From positions 1-6,413 of the forward strand of contig USAY01000105.1 in assembly GCA_900552755.1 (NCBI GenBank): a stretch of 6,413 nt of DNA, in the 5' to 3' direction. This document shows positions 1 through 6,198 of the stretch, piece by piece. A program made the position numbers and the translations under genes. How positions within the stretch are numbered: position 1 is the first letter of the stretch; every line of letters starts with the position of its first letter. Source of the DNA: an uncultured Collinsella sp. Its GTDB lineage: Bacteria > Actinomycetota > Coriobacteriia > Coriobacteriales > Coriobacteriaceae. Under the pieces are notes generated by a model. The model was not told the origin of the DNA. It searched no databases and saw only the letters and a list, made by a program, of their open reading frames with translations.

Positions 1-377
1 ATCTTCTCGGCCTCTTCCTTGCTGCGCTTGAGCACCTTTTGCTGCGCAAGCATGACGTTCTTTTTGACCGACAGGTGCGGGAACAGGTTGAACTGCTGAA
101 ACACCATGCCCAGGTGCGTGCGCACTTTGTTGAGGTCGACGCCCTTGGCACACACATCCACGCCCTCGACGACAATCGAGCCGCTCGTGGGATGCTCCAG
201 GCGATTGATGCAGCGAAGCATCGTCGACTTGCCCGAGCCTGAGGGGCCCAAGACCACAACGACCTCACCCTTGTGCACATCCAGATCGATATCGCGCAGG
301 ACCACGTTGTCCCCAAAGGCCTTCTGGAGGTTCTTGATGCTGACGACGACCTCGTTCGAGTTATTGGTTTCGCTCAT
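1..377 (-). CDS. Polar amino acid ABC transporter ATP-binding protein (3' part outside window)
   Basis: This is the cytoplasmic ATPase subunit of an amino acid importer of the GlnQ/HisP type, which hydrolyses ATP to drive the permease encoded just upstream. Only the first 125 codons are in the window. Visible features are the Walker A motif GPSGSGKST at residues 44-52 and the Q-loop in MVFQQFNLFPHL around residues 91-102, a sequence typical of polar amino acid ATPases. The ABC signature, Walker B and H-loop would lie beyond the left edge. The ATG at 377-375 is chosen because an AGGAGG Shine-Dalgarno (385-390) lies 7 bases before it. That site overlaps the permease stop codon by one base, so the two genes are almost certainly cotranscribed and perhaps translationally coupled. 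Family assignment is secure; the exact substrate cannot be read from this subunit. Confidence 0.95.
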   Translation of the reverse strand, partial: MSETNNSNEVVVSIKNLQKAFGDNVVLRDIDLDVHKGEVVVVLGPSGSGKSTMLRCINRLEHPTSGSIVVEGVDVCAKGVDLNKVRTHLGMVFQQFNLFPHLSVKKNVMLAQQKVLKRSKEEAEK

Positions 378-389
378 GATAGGACCTCC

Positions 390-1751
390 TTACAGACCGG
401 CGATGTGATCGGCGGGCGTCGCGACAACCTGTCCGGCGCTCTTGGCGGGACGCTTCTTCTTGGTCTCGGCCGTGCCCAAAAGCCTCGCCTCAAGACCGCT
501 CACCAAGCGAGCGAGCGGCAGGGTGACGACCAGATAGAACAGGGCGGCAACCACGTACGGTGTAATGGAGCCCGTCGTGGCCACGATGGTACGGGCGTTC
601 ATGACGATCTCGACCACACCCACGGCGGCAAGCAGCGACGTATCCTTGTAAAGCAAGATAAACTCGCTGGTCAGCGTAGGCAAAACATTACGGAACGTCT
701 GCGGAATCATGACATAGAGCAGCGTCTGGAACGCGTTCATGCCCAGCGAACGCGCAGCCTCGTTTTGGCCCTTGGGGATCGATTGAATACCGGCACGGAA
801 GATCTCGCATAGGTACGCAGACGAGTTCATGGCCATGACGATAACGCCAAGCACGTAGTCATCAACCTTGACGCCGGCCAACGGCAGACCGAAGAACGCG
901 ATATAGATCTGCAGGAACGCCGGCGTACCGCGGATGATATTCACATAGATGCCGGCGAGGCAGCGCAGGATGCGCGACTTGGAGATGCGCATGAGCGACA
1001 AGGCAAAGCCAAAGGGAATTGCCAGTGGAAACGCCACAAGCACGATCGAGAGCGACATAAGGAAGCCCTTAAAGACGATCGGCAGGCTTTGGACCAAAAT
1101 GACCGGGTTCAGGAACAGGCGCAGGAACATATTGGAGTTCCACGCCTCGACCCACGGCTGCTCCTTAAGGTCGGCCAGGAAGTTATCGAATGCCGTCACG
1201 CCCTTAATCTCGACGGAAGGAATCTTGGAGATCTTCTTGGTCGAGCCATCGGCCAAAGTGCAGGTGCCGCTAAAGGCCTCATCGCCGCCCTCGACGGGGA
1301 AGGTCACGCCGTAAACCTCGACGCGGAAATAGCCGCCGGCAGGCGCCGTCTCACCAAAGTCAATCTTGAGCGTCTGACCGTCAGCCTTGCACGTGGGCTT
1401 CATGGGCGTACGATCCATGAGGTCCTCGCCCGAGAGCATCGTCAATCGAGTGTCATCGGTACCAAACGTCGTACCGTCGACAAACGTCAGCGAAAGACCG
1501 CTCAGCTCCTCGTCGGCATCGGCCTGAACTTCCCAAGTGATGCGCGTCTCGGTGCCGCCGACCACATCGCTACCCGAACCGGTATTGGGTCGGGCGGTAA
1601 TCTTTGCGGTCTCAAGCGCCTGGGCGGTCGTGGGCGCATATGCCCCCACACACACCAGCGCGAGCGCCACGGCCATGACGCAGGCTAGCTTTTGGAGCAA
1701 GGCGGGCAGTGGAAAACGCTGCTCCGCGGCCCCTTTGTTCAGTCGAGACAA
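390..1751 (-). CDS. Amino acid ABC transporter permease with secreted N-terminal domain
   Basis: This is the membrane channel subunit of a polar amino acid importer (HisM/GlnP-type inner membrane component). With the TTG start it has 453 residues, against roughly 220-250 for a plain permease. Residues 1-45 look like a signal peptide: basic start, hydrophobic run about 21-38, and AQA at 43-45 as a possible signal peptidase site. Residues about 46-205 form a polar, probably beta-rich extracytoplasmic domain with two cysteines (C121, C164) that could form a disulfide. Five predicted membrane segments follow (about 228-256, 263-289, 297-317, 360-385, 398-420). The EAA coupling loop, beginning EAARSLGMNA, lies at 331-351. 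The tail is lysine-rich. Five segments with an outside N-terminus is the known HisM-like topology, so export of the extra domain fits. The reading frame is open up to an ATG at 1856, but that start would place the intergenic hairpin inside the coding region and has no good ribosome binding site. The function of the extra domain is unknown. Confidence 0.92.
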   Translation of the reverse strand: MSRLNKGAAEQRFPLPALLQKLACVMAVALALVCVGAYAPTTAQALETAKITARPNTGSGSDVVGGTETRITWEVQADADEELSGLSLTFVDGTTFGTDDTRLTMLSGEDLMDRTPMKPTCKADGQTLKIDFGETAPAGGYFRVEVYGVTFPVEGGDEAFSGTCTLADGSTKKISKIPSVEIKGVTAFDNFLADLKEQPWVEAWNSNMFLRLFLNPVILVQSLPIVFKGFLMSLSIVLVAFPLAIPFGFALSLMRISKSRILRCLAGIYVNIIRGTPAFLQIYIAFFGLPLAGVKVDDYVLGVIVMAMNSSAYLCEIFRAGIQSIPKGQNEAARSLGMNAFQTLLYVMIPQTFRNVLPTLTSEFILLYKDTSLLAAVGVVEIVMNARTIVATTGSITPYVVAALFYLVVTLPLARLVSGLEARLLGTAETKKKRPAKSAGQVVATPADHIAGL

Positions 1752-1761
1752 GGTGGCTCCT
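1749..1761 (-). promoter_or_regulatory. Ribosome binding site and TTG start of the permease gene
   Basis: Read on the minus strand, AGGAG (1761-1757), a 5-base spacer and TTG (1751-1749) form a well-spaced initiation site. It decides the start: translation from here gives a basic N-terminus followed directly by a hydrophobic signal segment. The upstream ATG at 1856 lies 13 bases after the preceding stop codon, with the hairpin 1820-1847 in between the two candidate starts. The assignment is by sequence only. Confidence 0.75.
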
Positions 1762-1819
1762 ATCGTAGAAGTTGCCGGCAAAACGAGACGGAAATGCTCT
1801 CCGTCAAGAGAAGCGCAAA

Positions 1820-1847
1820 GGCCCTCTCCGCCAAAACGGAAAGGGCC
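1820..1847 (-). terminator. Intercistronic hairpin after the binding protein gene
   Basis: On the minus strand an 11-bp stem (1847-1837 with 1830-1820) encloses a 6-base loop. All pairs are Watson-Crick except one U-G wobble (1841/1826); on the plus strand that pair would be an A-C mismatch, so the structure belongs to the operon transcript. It begins 22 bases after the binding protein stop codon. Only three U residues follow the stem before GCG, so it is at best a leaky terminator. It may instead protect the 3' end of the binding protein message. Either role would yield more binding protein than membrane subunits, a common arrangement in ABC operons; the role here is inferred. Confidence 0.65.
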
Positions 1848-1869
1848 CACGAGCAATCAAGTAGCTATT

Positions 1870-2730
1870 TTACTTGATGTTGTACTTAGCCATGAGGGCG
1901 TCAACGGTACCGTCGTCGGTCAGGTCCTTGATGGCCTGGTTGATGTCTTCCTTGAGCTTGGTGTTACCCTGGTTGATGGCGATGGCGTACTCCTCGCCGG
2001 TGCTGATCTGCTTAATGGTCTGGCAGGTGTTGAACTGCTCGGCGGTCAGCTGGCTGGCAACGGAGCGGTTGGTGACTACGGCGTCACCCTTATCGGACTG
2101 CAGGGCGCTGAAGCACTCGGTAGCGTCCTTGTAGGGGACGATCTTGGCCTTGGGGAAGTTCTCCTGGGCAAAGGCCTCGGCGGTCGAGCCAGACTGGACG
2201 ATGATGGTAGCGTCGGCGTTGTTGAGCTTCTCGCTGTAGTTGTCGGCCGTGATGTCGGTGTTATCGACCTTGGTCACGATAGCCTGATCGTCCATGTAGT
2301 AGGAATCAGAGAAAGTGACTTCCTTCTCACGCTCGGGCGTGTCGGTGATAGCCGCGATGGAAACGTCATACTTGGCGCCCGAAGCGACGCCCGGAACCAG
2401 CGTGTCAAAGTCATTGTTGACGTACTCGACATCCAGACCCAGCTTGTCACCGATAGCCTTGATGAGCTCAAGGTCAAAGCCCTGGTAGTCGCCGTTGTCA
2501 TCCTTGTACTCAAACGGCGCGTACTCGGCAGAGGTGCCGACGGTCAGCGTGCCGTCCTTGACGAGCGCGTACTCCTTGGAGCCGTCGACCTTCTCGACCT
2601 TAGCGTCGTCAGAGCTGCTGGAACCGGCATCAGAACCAGAGGTGGCGTTGGACGAACCGCAGCCCGTCAGAGCAAGGGCGAGTGCCATAGCACCCGTGGC
2701 GGCAAATGCGCCAAGCTTCTTCAGCTTCAT
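1870..2730 (-). CDS. Polar amino acid ABC transporter substrate-binding lipoprotein
   Basis: This is the extracellular solute-binding protein (SBP_bac_3, HisJ/GlnH-like family) that captures an amino acid and delivers it to the permease encoded downstream. It has 286 residues, normal for the family. A lipoprotein signal peptide ends in the lipobox LTGC with lipidated Cys24, followed by a Ser/Asp-rich linker to about residue 45. The mature domain opens with LTVGTSAEYAPFEY (62-75), then the family signature YQGFDLELIKAIGDKLG (83-99). ITDTPER (128-134) supplies R134, the residue expected to hold the substrate carboxylate. QSGSTAE (179-185) is the usual second-lobe loop. At the position where relatives normally carry the Asp that holds the alpha-ammonium group (VVTD), this protein has VVTN, with N221. 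The ATG at 2730 is preceded by AAGGAG (2738-2743) at 7 bases. A longer frame starting at 2796 would begin in the presumed promoter and disrupt the signal peptide. It is the first gene of the three-gene operon; the substrate is not determinable. Confidence 0.95.
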   Translation of the reverse strand: MKLKKLGAFAATGAMALALALTGCGSSNATSGSDAGSSSSDDAKVEKVDGSKEYALVKDGTLTVGTSAEYAPFEYKDDNGDYQGFDLELIKAIGDKLGLDVEYVNNDFDTLVPGVASGAKYDVSIAAITDTPEREKEVTFSDSYYMDDQAIVTKVDNTDITADNYSEKLNNADATIIVQSGSTAEAFAQENFPKAKIVPYKDATECFSALQSDKGDAVVTNRSVASQLTAEQFNTCQTIKQISTGEEYAIAINQGNTKLKEDINQAIKDLTDDGTVDALMAKYNIK

Positions 2731-2787
2731 AATCAGTCTCCTTCCGGTGACCTCGTTTGATTCAGAGGTCTGCAAAAACTGTTGGCT

Positions 2788-2816
2788 ATTATGCACCCGG
2801 AATTACAAATCTGCAA
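2788..2816 (-). promoter_or_regulatory. Putative sigma-70-type promoter of the ABC operon
   Basis: On the minus strand, TTGCAG (2816-2811) and CATAAT (2793-2788) are separated by exactly 17 bases. The -10 box matches the consensus at five of six positions; the -35 matches only the TTG. It lies about 58 bases upstream of the binding protein start, in the AT-richer gap of 147 bases between the nfo stop and that start. I see no strong intrinsic terminator for nfo in the same gap, so some read-through from nfo is possible. No clear operator palindrome was found. Confidence 0.5.
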
Positions 2817-2877
2817 TGAGAAAACTGATTGAAACAAACCCATAACGTGAATGGAATACTCTACTTTGTGACAGTCA

Positions 2878-3744
2878 TTACTGCTGCAATGACCTTAATA
2901 GTCTAATTTCAGCTGCATAACCTGCAAGTTCGTTCGGAGTCTCCAAAATAAACGGCAGCGAACGCAAGTGGCCATTCGATACAATATTCTGCATAGCCTG
3001 CATACCGCCACCAAATTCCTCGCTGCCAAGGTATCCCTTGCCGATGCACTCGTGACGATCTTTATGGGCGCCACAAGGGTTCTTCGAATCGTTGATGTGT
3101 ACGGCATGCAAGCGATCGATACCCACCACGCGGTCGAACTCGTCGAGTACGCCGTCCAGATCATGGATGATGTCGTAGCCGGCATCGCTCACATGGCAGG
3201 TGTCCAAACAAACGCCCAGCTTATCGGACAGCTCTGGGCACTTGGCGGCAACGCCCTCGATAATGCACGCCAGCTCCTCAAAGCTGCGGCCCACCTCGGT
3301 ACCCTTGCCGGCCATGGTCTCGAGCAGCACCGTCGTCTGCTGGCCCTCAAACATCACCTGGCACAGGGTGTCGACAATCATCTGAATGCCGGCGTCGGAG
3401 CCCTGCCCCACATGCGCACCGGGATGGAAGTTGTAGTAGTTGCCGGGCAGCGCCTCCATGCGCCGCAGGTCCTCTGCCATGGCCTCCAGGGCAAACTCGC
3501 GCGCCCGCTCTTTGGCTGAGCAGGGGTTATAGGTATACGGGGCATGCGCCACCAGCGGGCCAAAGTCGTTTTGCTCCATAAGCTCGCGCAGGGCCGCCAC
3601 GTCATCCATGTCAAGGTCTTTCGCCTTGCCGCCGCGCGGGTTGCGCGTAAAGAATGCAAAGGTATTGGCGCCAATGGACAACGCTGTCTCCCCCATTGCC
3701 CGATAGCCCTTCGTCGTCGAAAGATGGCACCCGATCGTCAGCAT
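2878..3744 (-). CDS. nfo: Endonuclease IV (AP endonuclease)
   Basis: Endonuclease IV cleaves the DNA backbone 5' of abasic sites and removes blocked 3' ends in base excision repair; it acts in the cytoplasm on the chromosome and uses a trinuclear zinc site. The protein has 288 residues, close to the E. coli enzyme. All nine expected metal ligands are visible by motif: H67 (VAHAPY), H107 (NFHPGAH), E142 (LLETMAG), D181 and H184 (CLDTCH), H216 (AVHINDS), D229 and H231 (HKDRHE), E268 (ILETP). The ATG at 3744 is chosen because AGGAGG (3754-3759) lies 9 bases upstream and the protein then begins MLTIGCHLS as in the family. An in-frame start at 3828 would translate the upstream repeat and is rejected. 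The gene follows hairpin repeat copy A, whose right-hand end on the transcript abuts its ribosome binding site. Confidence 0.97.
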   Translation of the reverse strand: MLTIGCHLSTTKGYRAMGETALSIGANTFAFFTRNPRGGKAKDLDMDDVAALRELMEQNDFGPLVAHAPYTYNPCSAKERAREFALEAMAEDLRRMEALPGNYYNFHPGAHVGQGSDAGIQMIVDTLCQVMFEGQQTTVLLETMAGKGTEVGRSFEELACIIEGVAAKCPELSDKLGVCLDTCHVSDAGYDIIHDLDGVLDEFDRVVGIDRLHAVHINDSKNPCGAHKDRHECIGKGYLGSEEFGGGMQAMQNIVSNGHLRSLPFILETPNELAGYAAEIRLLRSLQQ

Positions 3745-3759
3745 CTCCAGCTCCCTCCT

Positions 3760-3851
3760 CATCAGTTGCGGAAAAATACGGTCTATTGGTGCCTTATTTT
3801 GGCGCAAACAGACCGTATTCCACCGCAAGTTATAAAAGGGGCATCAAGAGC
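3760..3851 (-). repeat. Hairpin repeat, copy A (between oxidoreductase and nfo)
   Basis: This 92-bp element aligns without gaps to copy B (4927-5018), with 73 identical positions by hand count. Its 36 bases at 3816-3851 match at 35 positions. Internally, arms 3776-3784 and 3810-3818 form a perfect 9-bp inverted repeat around a 25-base loop. On minus-strand RNA a tenth pair (G-U, 3809/3785) can form, while the plus strand would have an A-C mismatch. An outer pair TTGCGG/CCGCAA (3766-3771, 3823-3828) can close a larger structure. After the stem the minus strand reads TATTTTTCC, a short U tract like that of an intrinsic terminator. The element ends one to two bases before the nfo Shine-Dalgarno. 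Terminator, attenuator, leader RNA or REP/MITE-like dispersed repeat are all possible. Confidence 0.85.
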
Positions 3852-3896
3852 AAAGGCCTCCAGGCATTCCAAGCGCTGGCGCCATGCCCCCACGCC

Positions 3897-4916
3897 CTAA
3901 AGTTTCAAGCGAATCGCATCGATGATGTGCGCACAGCGCTGTGTGGCGGCTAGGCACATGATGGGGCTTTCGAGTTTCCCCGCCTGAATGAGCTGCGTCG
4001 CATGCGACGCCTCACCGTAAAAATCATCGACTTCAAATGGTGCATCGATTTCGAGTACTCGACCGTCGGAATACTTCACATGAGCGAGCTCGGGGCGATG
4101 GAGCCGCTCGATTTCCAACGAGCCCCGCTCACAGGCAATCGTTAAGCGGCTTTCATATGTTGCTTCGCCGTCGCACACCATATGAATGGGTATACCGCCG
4201 ACGCTCATATGGATCTCGTCGGCCCAATCGACGCGACCGCCCAATACGTCACGCCAGCGAACTTCACGGGACGAAACCTCGCAAGCGCCCGCGAGCAAAT
4301 CCTCAAACCAACCGACCGCATAGCAGCCCATGTCATATAGACAGCCGCCCTGCAACGGATCAAGCAGATAGCCCGAAGGAGACTCGCCGTAATCGAGCTT
4401 TTGCACGCTTTCAATCGAGACAATACGGCCAAGCTCACCCGACGCAAACAAGTCCTTCACGCGAGTGCGCATCGGGCAAAACCGATTCTTCATCGCCTCC
4501 ATAAACAGCACGCCGCACTCGCGAGAGGTGGAGGCAATCGAGAGAGCCTCTTCCTCACTCAAAACGGCCGGCTTTTCGCACAGCACGGCCTTTCCGGCAC
4601 GCAGCGCGCGACAGGCCCAACGCGTATGCATGCCATGCGGAAGAGCCAAGTAGATTGCGTCGACATCGGGGTCGGCAATCAGCGCGTCATAAGCCGCATC
4701 GCCGTTATCGTCGACCGAGGCATGGCCATGGGCAGCATCGATCGAAAACGCTTGGCAAAATTCCTCGACATGTGCAGGAGTGCGGCCGGCCGCAGCCACC
4801 AGCCGTGCCCCGTCGACCTTCTTGAGCGACGAAGCAAATCGATGAGAGATGTGCCCAGCGCCCAAAATGCCCCAACGGACCTCACGCGAATCATTGCGTA
4901 AGCCTCGGTCACCCAC
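3897..4916 (-). CDS. Gfo/Idh/MocA family NAD(P)-dependent oxidoreductase
   Basis: This is a cytoplasmic dehydrogenase of 339 residues, a usual length for the family, likely acting on a sugar, inositol or dihydrodiol-like substrate; the true substrate is not readable. An N-terminal Rossmann fold shows GILGAGHIS (16-24) for the dinucleotide. Further on come ALPHGMH (91-97) and the hallmark EKP at 114-116 with catalytic-type K115. The C-terminal domain has GGCLYDMGCYAVG (190-202). This D-x-G-x-Y form carries tyrosine (Y199) where many relatives have the DxGxH histidine, and it resembles the dihydrodiol dehydrogenase-like branch. The GTG at 4916 is preceded by GGGAGG at a 5-base spacing. Translation stops with TAG at 3899-3897, 152 bases before nfo. 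The gene lies between the two copies of the hairpin repeat and follows the aldo/keto reductase on the same strand, 94 bases away. Confidence 0.92.
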   Translation of the reverse strand: MGDRGLRNDSREVRWGILGAGHISHRFASSLKKVDGARLVAAAGRTPAHVEEFCQAFSIDAAHGHASVDDNGDAAYDALIADPDVDAIYLALPHGMHTRWACRALRAGKAVLCEKPAVLSEEEALSIASTSRECGVLFMEAMKNRFCPMRTRVKDLFASGELGRIVSIESVQKLDYGESPSGYLLDPLQGGCLYDMGCYAVGWFEDLLAGACEVSSREVRWRDVLGGRVDWADEIHMSVGGIPIHMVCDGEATYESRLTIACERGSLEIERLHRPELAHVKYSDGRVLEIDAPFEVDDFYGEASHATQLIQAGKLESPIMCLAATQRCAHIIDAIRLKL

Positions 4917-4926
4917 GATAGCCTCC

Positions 4927-5018
4927 CATCAGTTGCGGCAAAAAAGTTCCTGCTATCGCCCTATTCTGCCGCAAACAGGAACTATTCCACCGCAAGTTAT
5001 AAAAGGGGCATCAGGAGC
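4927..5018 (-). repeat. Hairpin repeat, copy B (between two oxidoreductase genes)
   Basis: This is the second copy of the 92-bp element at 3760-3851. Arms 4945-4952 (AGTTCCTG) and 4976-4983 (CAGGAACT) pair perfectly over 8 bp, at the same alignment columns as in copy A. Four adjacent pairs differ from copy A on both arms and stay complementary. The outer TTGCGG/CCGCAA pair is conserved (4933-4938, 4990-4995). After the stem the minus strand carries six T residues (4945-4940), so it could terminate transcription of the reductase. One edge overlaps the last codons and TGA stop (5013-5011) of the aldo/keto reductase; the other reaches the ribosome binding site of the Gfo/Idh gene. It therefore fills the whole intergenic gap. 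Confidence 0.85.
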
Positions 5019-6198
5019 GCGTTTTGCAAAAGGCTTTAAGTGCGGCCGTTACGGGGCCAGGCTGGAAACGTCGGCGCACGTCATCGAGACGCTCGGGGAT
5101 ATCGATATGCTGTGGGCAGTGGCGCGCGCATTTGCCGCACTTGACGCAATTGCTCACCAGCTTGGCCTCGCTTGTGCGCACCGCGCTCGCCGTAAAGTAC
5201 TGCGATAGACCCGTAAACCAGCTGTGCGCATAGCTCGCGTTGTAGGCGGCAAAGCAGCCGGGAATATTGATGCCCTTGGGACATGGCATGCAGTAGCCGC
5301 ATCCCGTGCAGGGCACGCGATTCGATTTTTCAAACTCATCCAGCACGTGCGCGATCGTGTCGAGCTGGTTGGCAGTCATCGAATCCGGCAGGGCCCGATC
5401 GGCCAACACCGCGTTCTCATCCACCTGCGCGATATCGGTCATACCCGAAAGCAGCATCGTCACCTGAGGATGATTCCAGACCCACGAAAGACCCCAGGCG
5501 GCAGGAGTGCGCAAATGCGGGTCACGGGCACTATCGAGCACAGCGCGGGCCCGTGGCGGCAGCTTGCCCGCTAAACGCCCGCCCAGCAGTGGCTCCATCA
5601 CAAACACCGCGAGGCCTCGCTCGGCGGCGGCCATGAGCCCCGCTGTTCCCGCCTGATATCGCTCTCCAGCGTAATTGTACTGGATCTGGCAAAAGTCCCA
5701 CTCATATGCATCGAGCATCGTCAGGAAATCCGCCGCGCTGCCGTGGTACGAAAAACCAATCTGGCGAATGCGCCCCGCCGCCTTTTGACGCGCGATCCAG
5801 TCCTCGATGCCCAACGCCACCACACGTTCCCACTGGGCGGGCGAGGTAATGTTGTGCATGAGGTAATAGTCGATATGGTCGGTCCGCAGGCGGCGCAGTT
5901 GCTCGTCGAAGAACCGGTCGAAATCCTCCGCGCATTTGCACGAAGCATGCGGCAGCTTGGTTGCGAGCAAAACCTGGTCGCGCAAGCCCAGGCGCTCAAG
6001 CGACGCACCCACACAAGCCTCGTTGCCGGGATAGAGATAGGCCGTGTCCAGGTAGTTAATCCCCTGCTCCACCGCACGGGAGATGATGGCGTCGGCAGTC
6101 TTCGCATCCGGGCGTCCCGGCGCACCGGGAAACCTCATGCAGCCCAGCCCCAACGCCGAGATACGGTTGCCGCTTTTGGGGTCAACGCGATATTGCAC
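5011..6198 (-). CDS. Aldo/keto reductase with C-terminal 2x[4Fe-4S] ferredoxin-like domain
   Basis: This is a predicted cytoplasmic oxidoreductase of 395 residues. The N-terminal TIM-barrel aldo/keto reductase domain (about 1-290) has the full catalytic tetrad: D51, Y56 (YLDTAYLYPG), K81 (ATK) and H115 (LMHN). The C-terminal domain carries two cysteine clusters: C297-x2-C300-x2-C303-x2-C306-P and C351-x2-C354-x2-C357-x3-C361-P, as expected for two [4Fe-4S] centres. Such fusions are widespread in anaerobes, annotated as aldo/keto reductases with a 4Fe-4S domain; their physiological substrates are mostly unknown. The iron-sulfur centres suggest electron exchange with ferredoxin or a flavoprotein rather than simple NADPH chemistry, which is inference. 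The GTG at 6198 follows a G-rich run containing GGGAGG repeats that can act as the ribosome binding site. The stop codon lies within repeat copy B. No sign of truncation. Confidence 0.94.
   Translation of the reverse strand: MQYRVDPKSGNRISALGLGCMRFPGAPGRPDAKTADAIISRAVEQGINYLDTAYLYPGNEACVGASLERLGLRDQVLLATKLPHASCKCAEDFDRFFDEQLRRLRTDHIDYYLMHNITSPAQWERVVALGIEDWIARQKAAGRIRQIGFSYHGSAADFLTMLDAYEWDFCQIQYNYAGERYQAGTAGLMAAAERGLAVFVMEPLLGGRLAGKLPPRARAVLDSARDPHLRTPAAWGLSWVWNHPQVTMLLSGMTDIAQVDENAVLADRALPDSMTANQLDTIAHVLDEFEKSNRVPCTGCGYCMPCPKGINIPGCFAAYNASYAHSWFTGLSQYFTASAVRTSEAKLVSNCVKCGKCARHCPQHIDIPERLDDVRRRFQPGPVTAALKAFCKTRS

Noticed and set aside
1537..2760. Long plus-strand open frame of 407 codons opposite the ABC genes
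   Set aside because: It runs antisense to the clearly real permease start and binding protein, has biased Val/Leu/Gly-Asp composition from the complementary frame, and has no ribosome binding site or family resemblance.
2731..2796. Upstream extension of the binding protein to an ATG at 2796
   Set aside because: It would start inside the proposed -10 box and place 22 residues before a perfect lipoprotein signal peptide; the ATG at 2730 has a well-spaced AAGGAG.
2874..2893. GTCATT/AATGAC inverted repeat at the nfo stop codon as a terminator
   Set aside because: The stem is only 6 bp, AT-rich, lies partly in the coding region and has no T tract on the minus strand.
3745..3828. Upstream extension of endonuclease IV to 3828
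   Set aside because: It would translate the hairpin repeat; family members begin at the MLTIGCHLS equivalent, and the AGGAGG is placed for the ATG at 3744.
3760..5018. CRISPR array or insertion sequence ends
   Set aside because: Only two repeats more than 1 kb apart with a normal gene between them, no spacers and no transposase in the window; the intervening Gfo/Idh gene does not look like composite transposon cargo.
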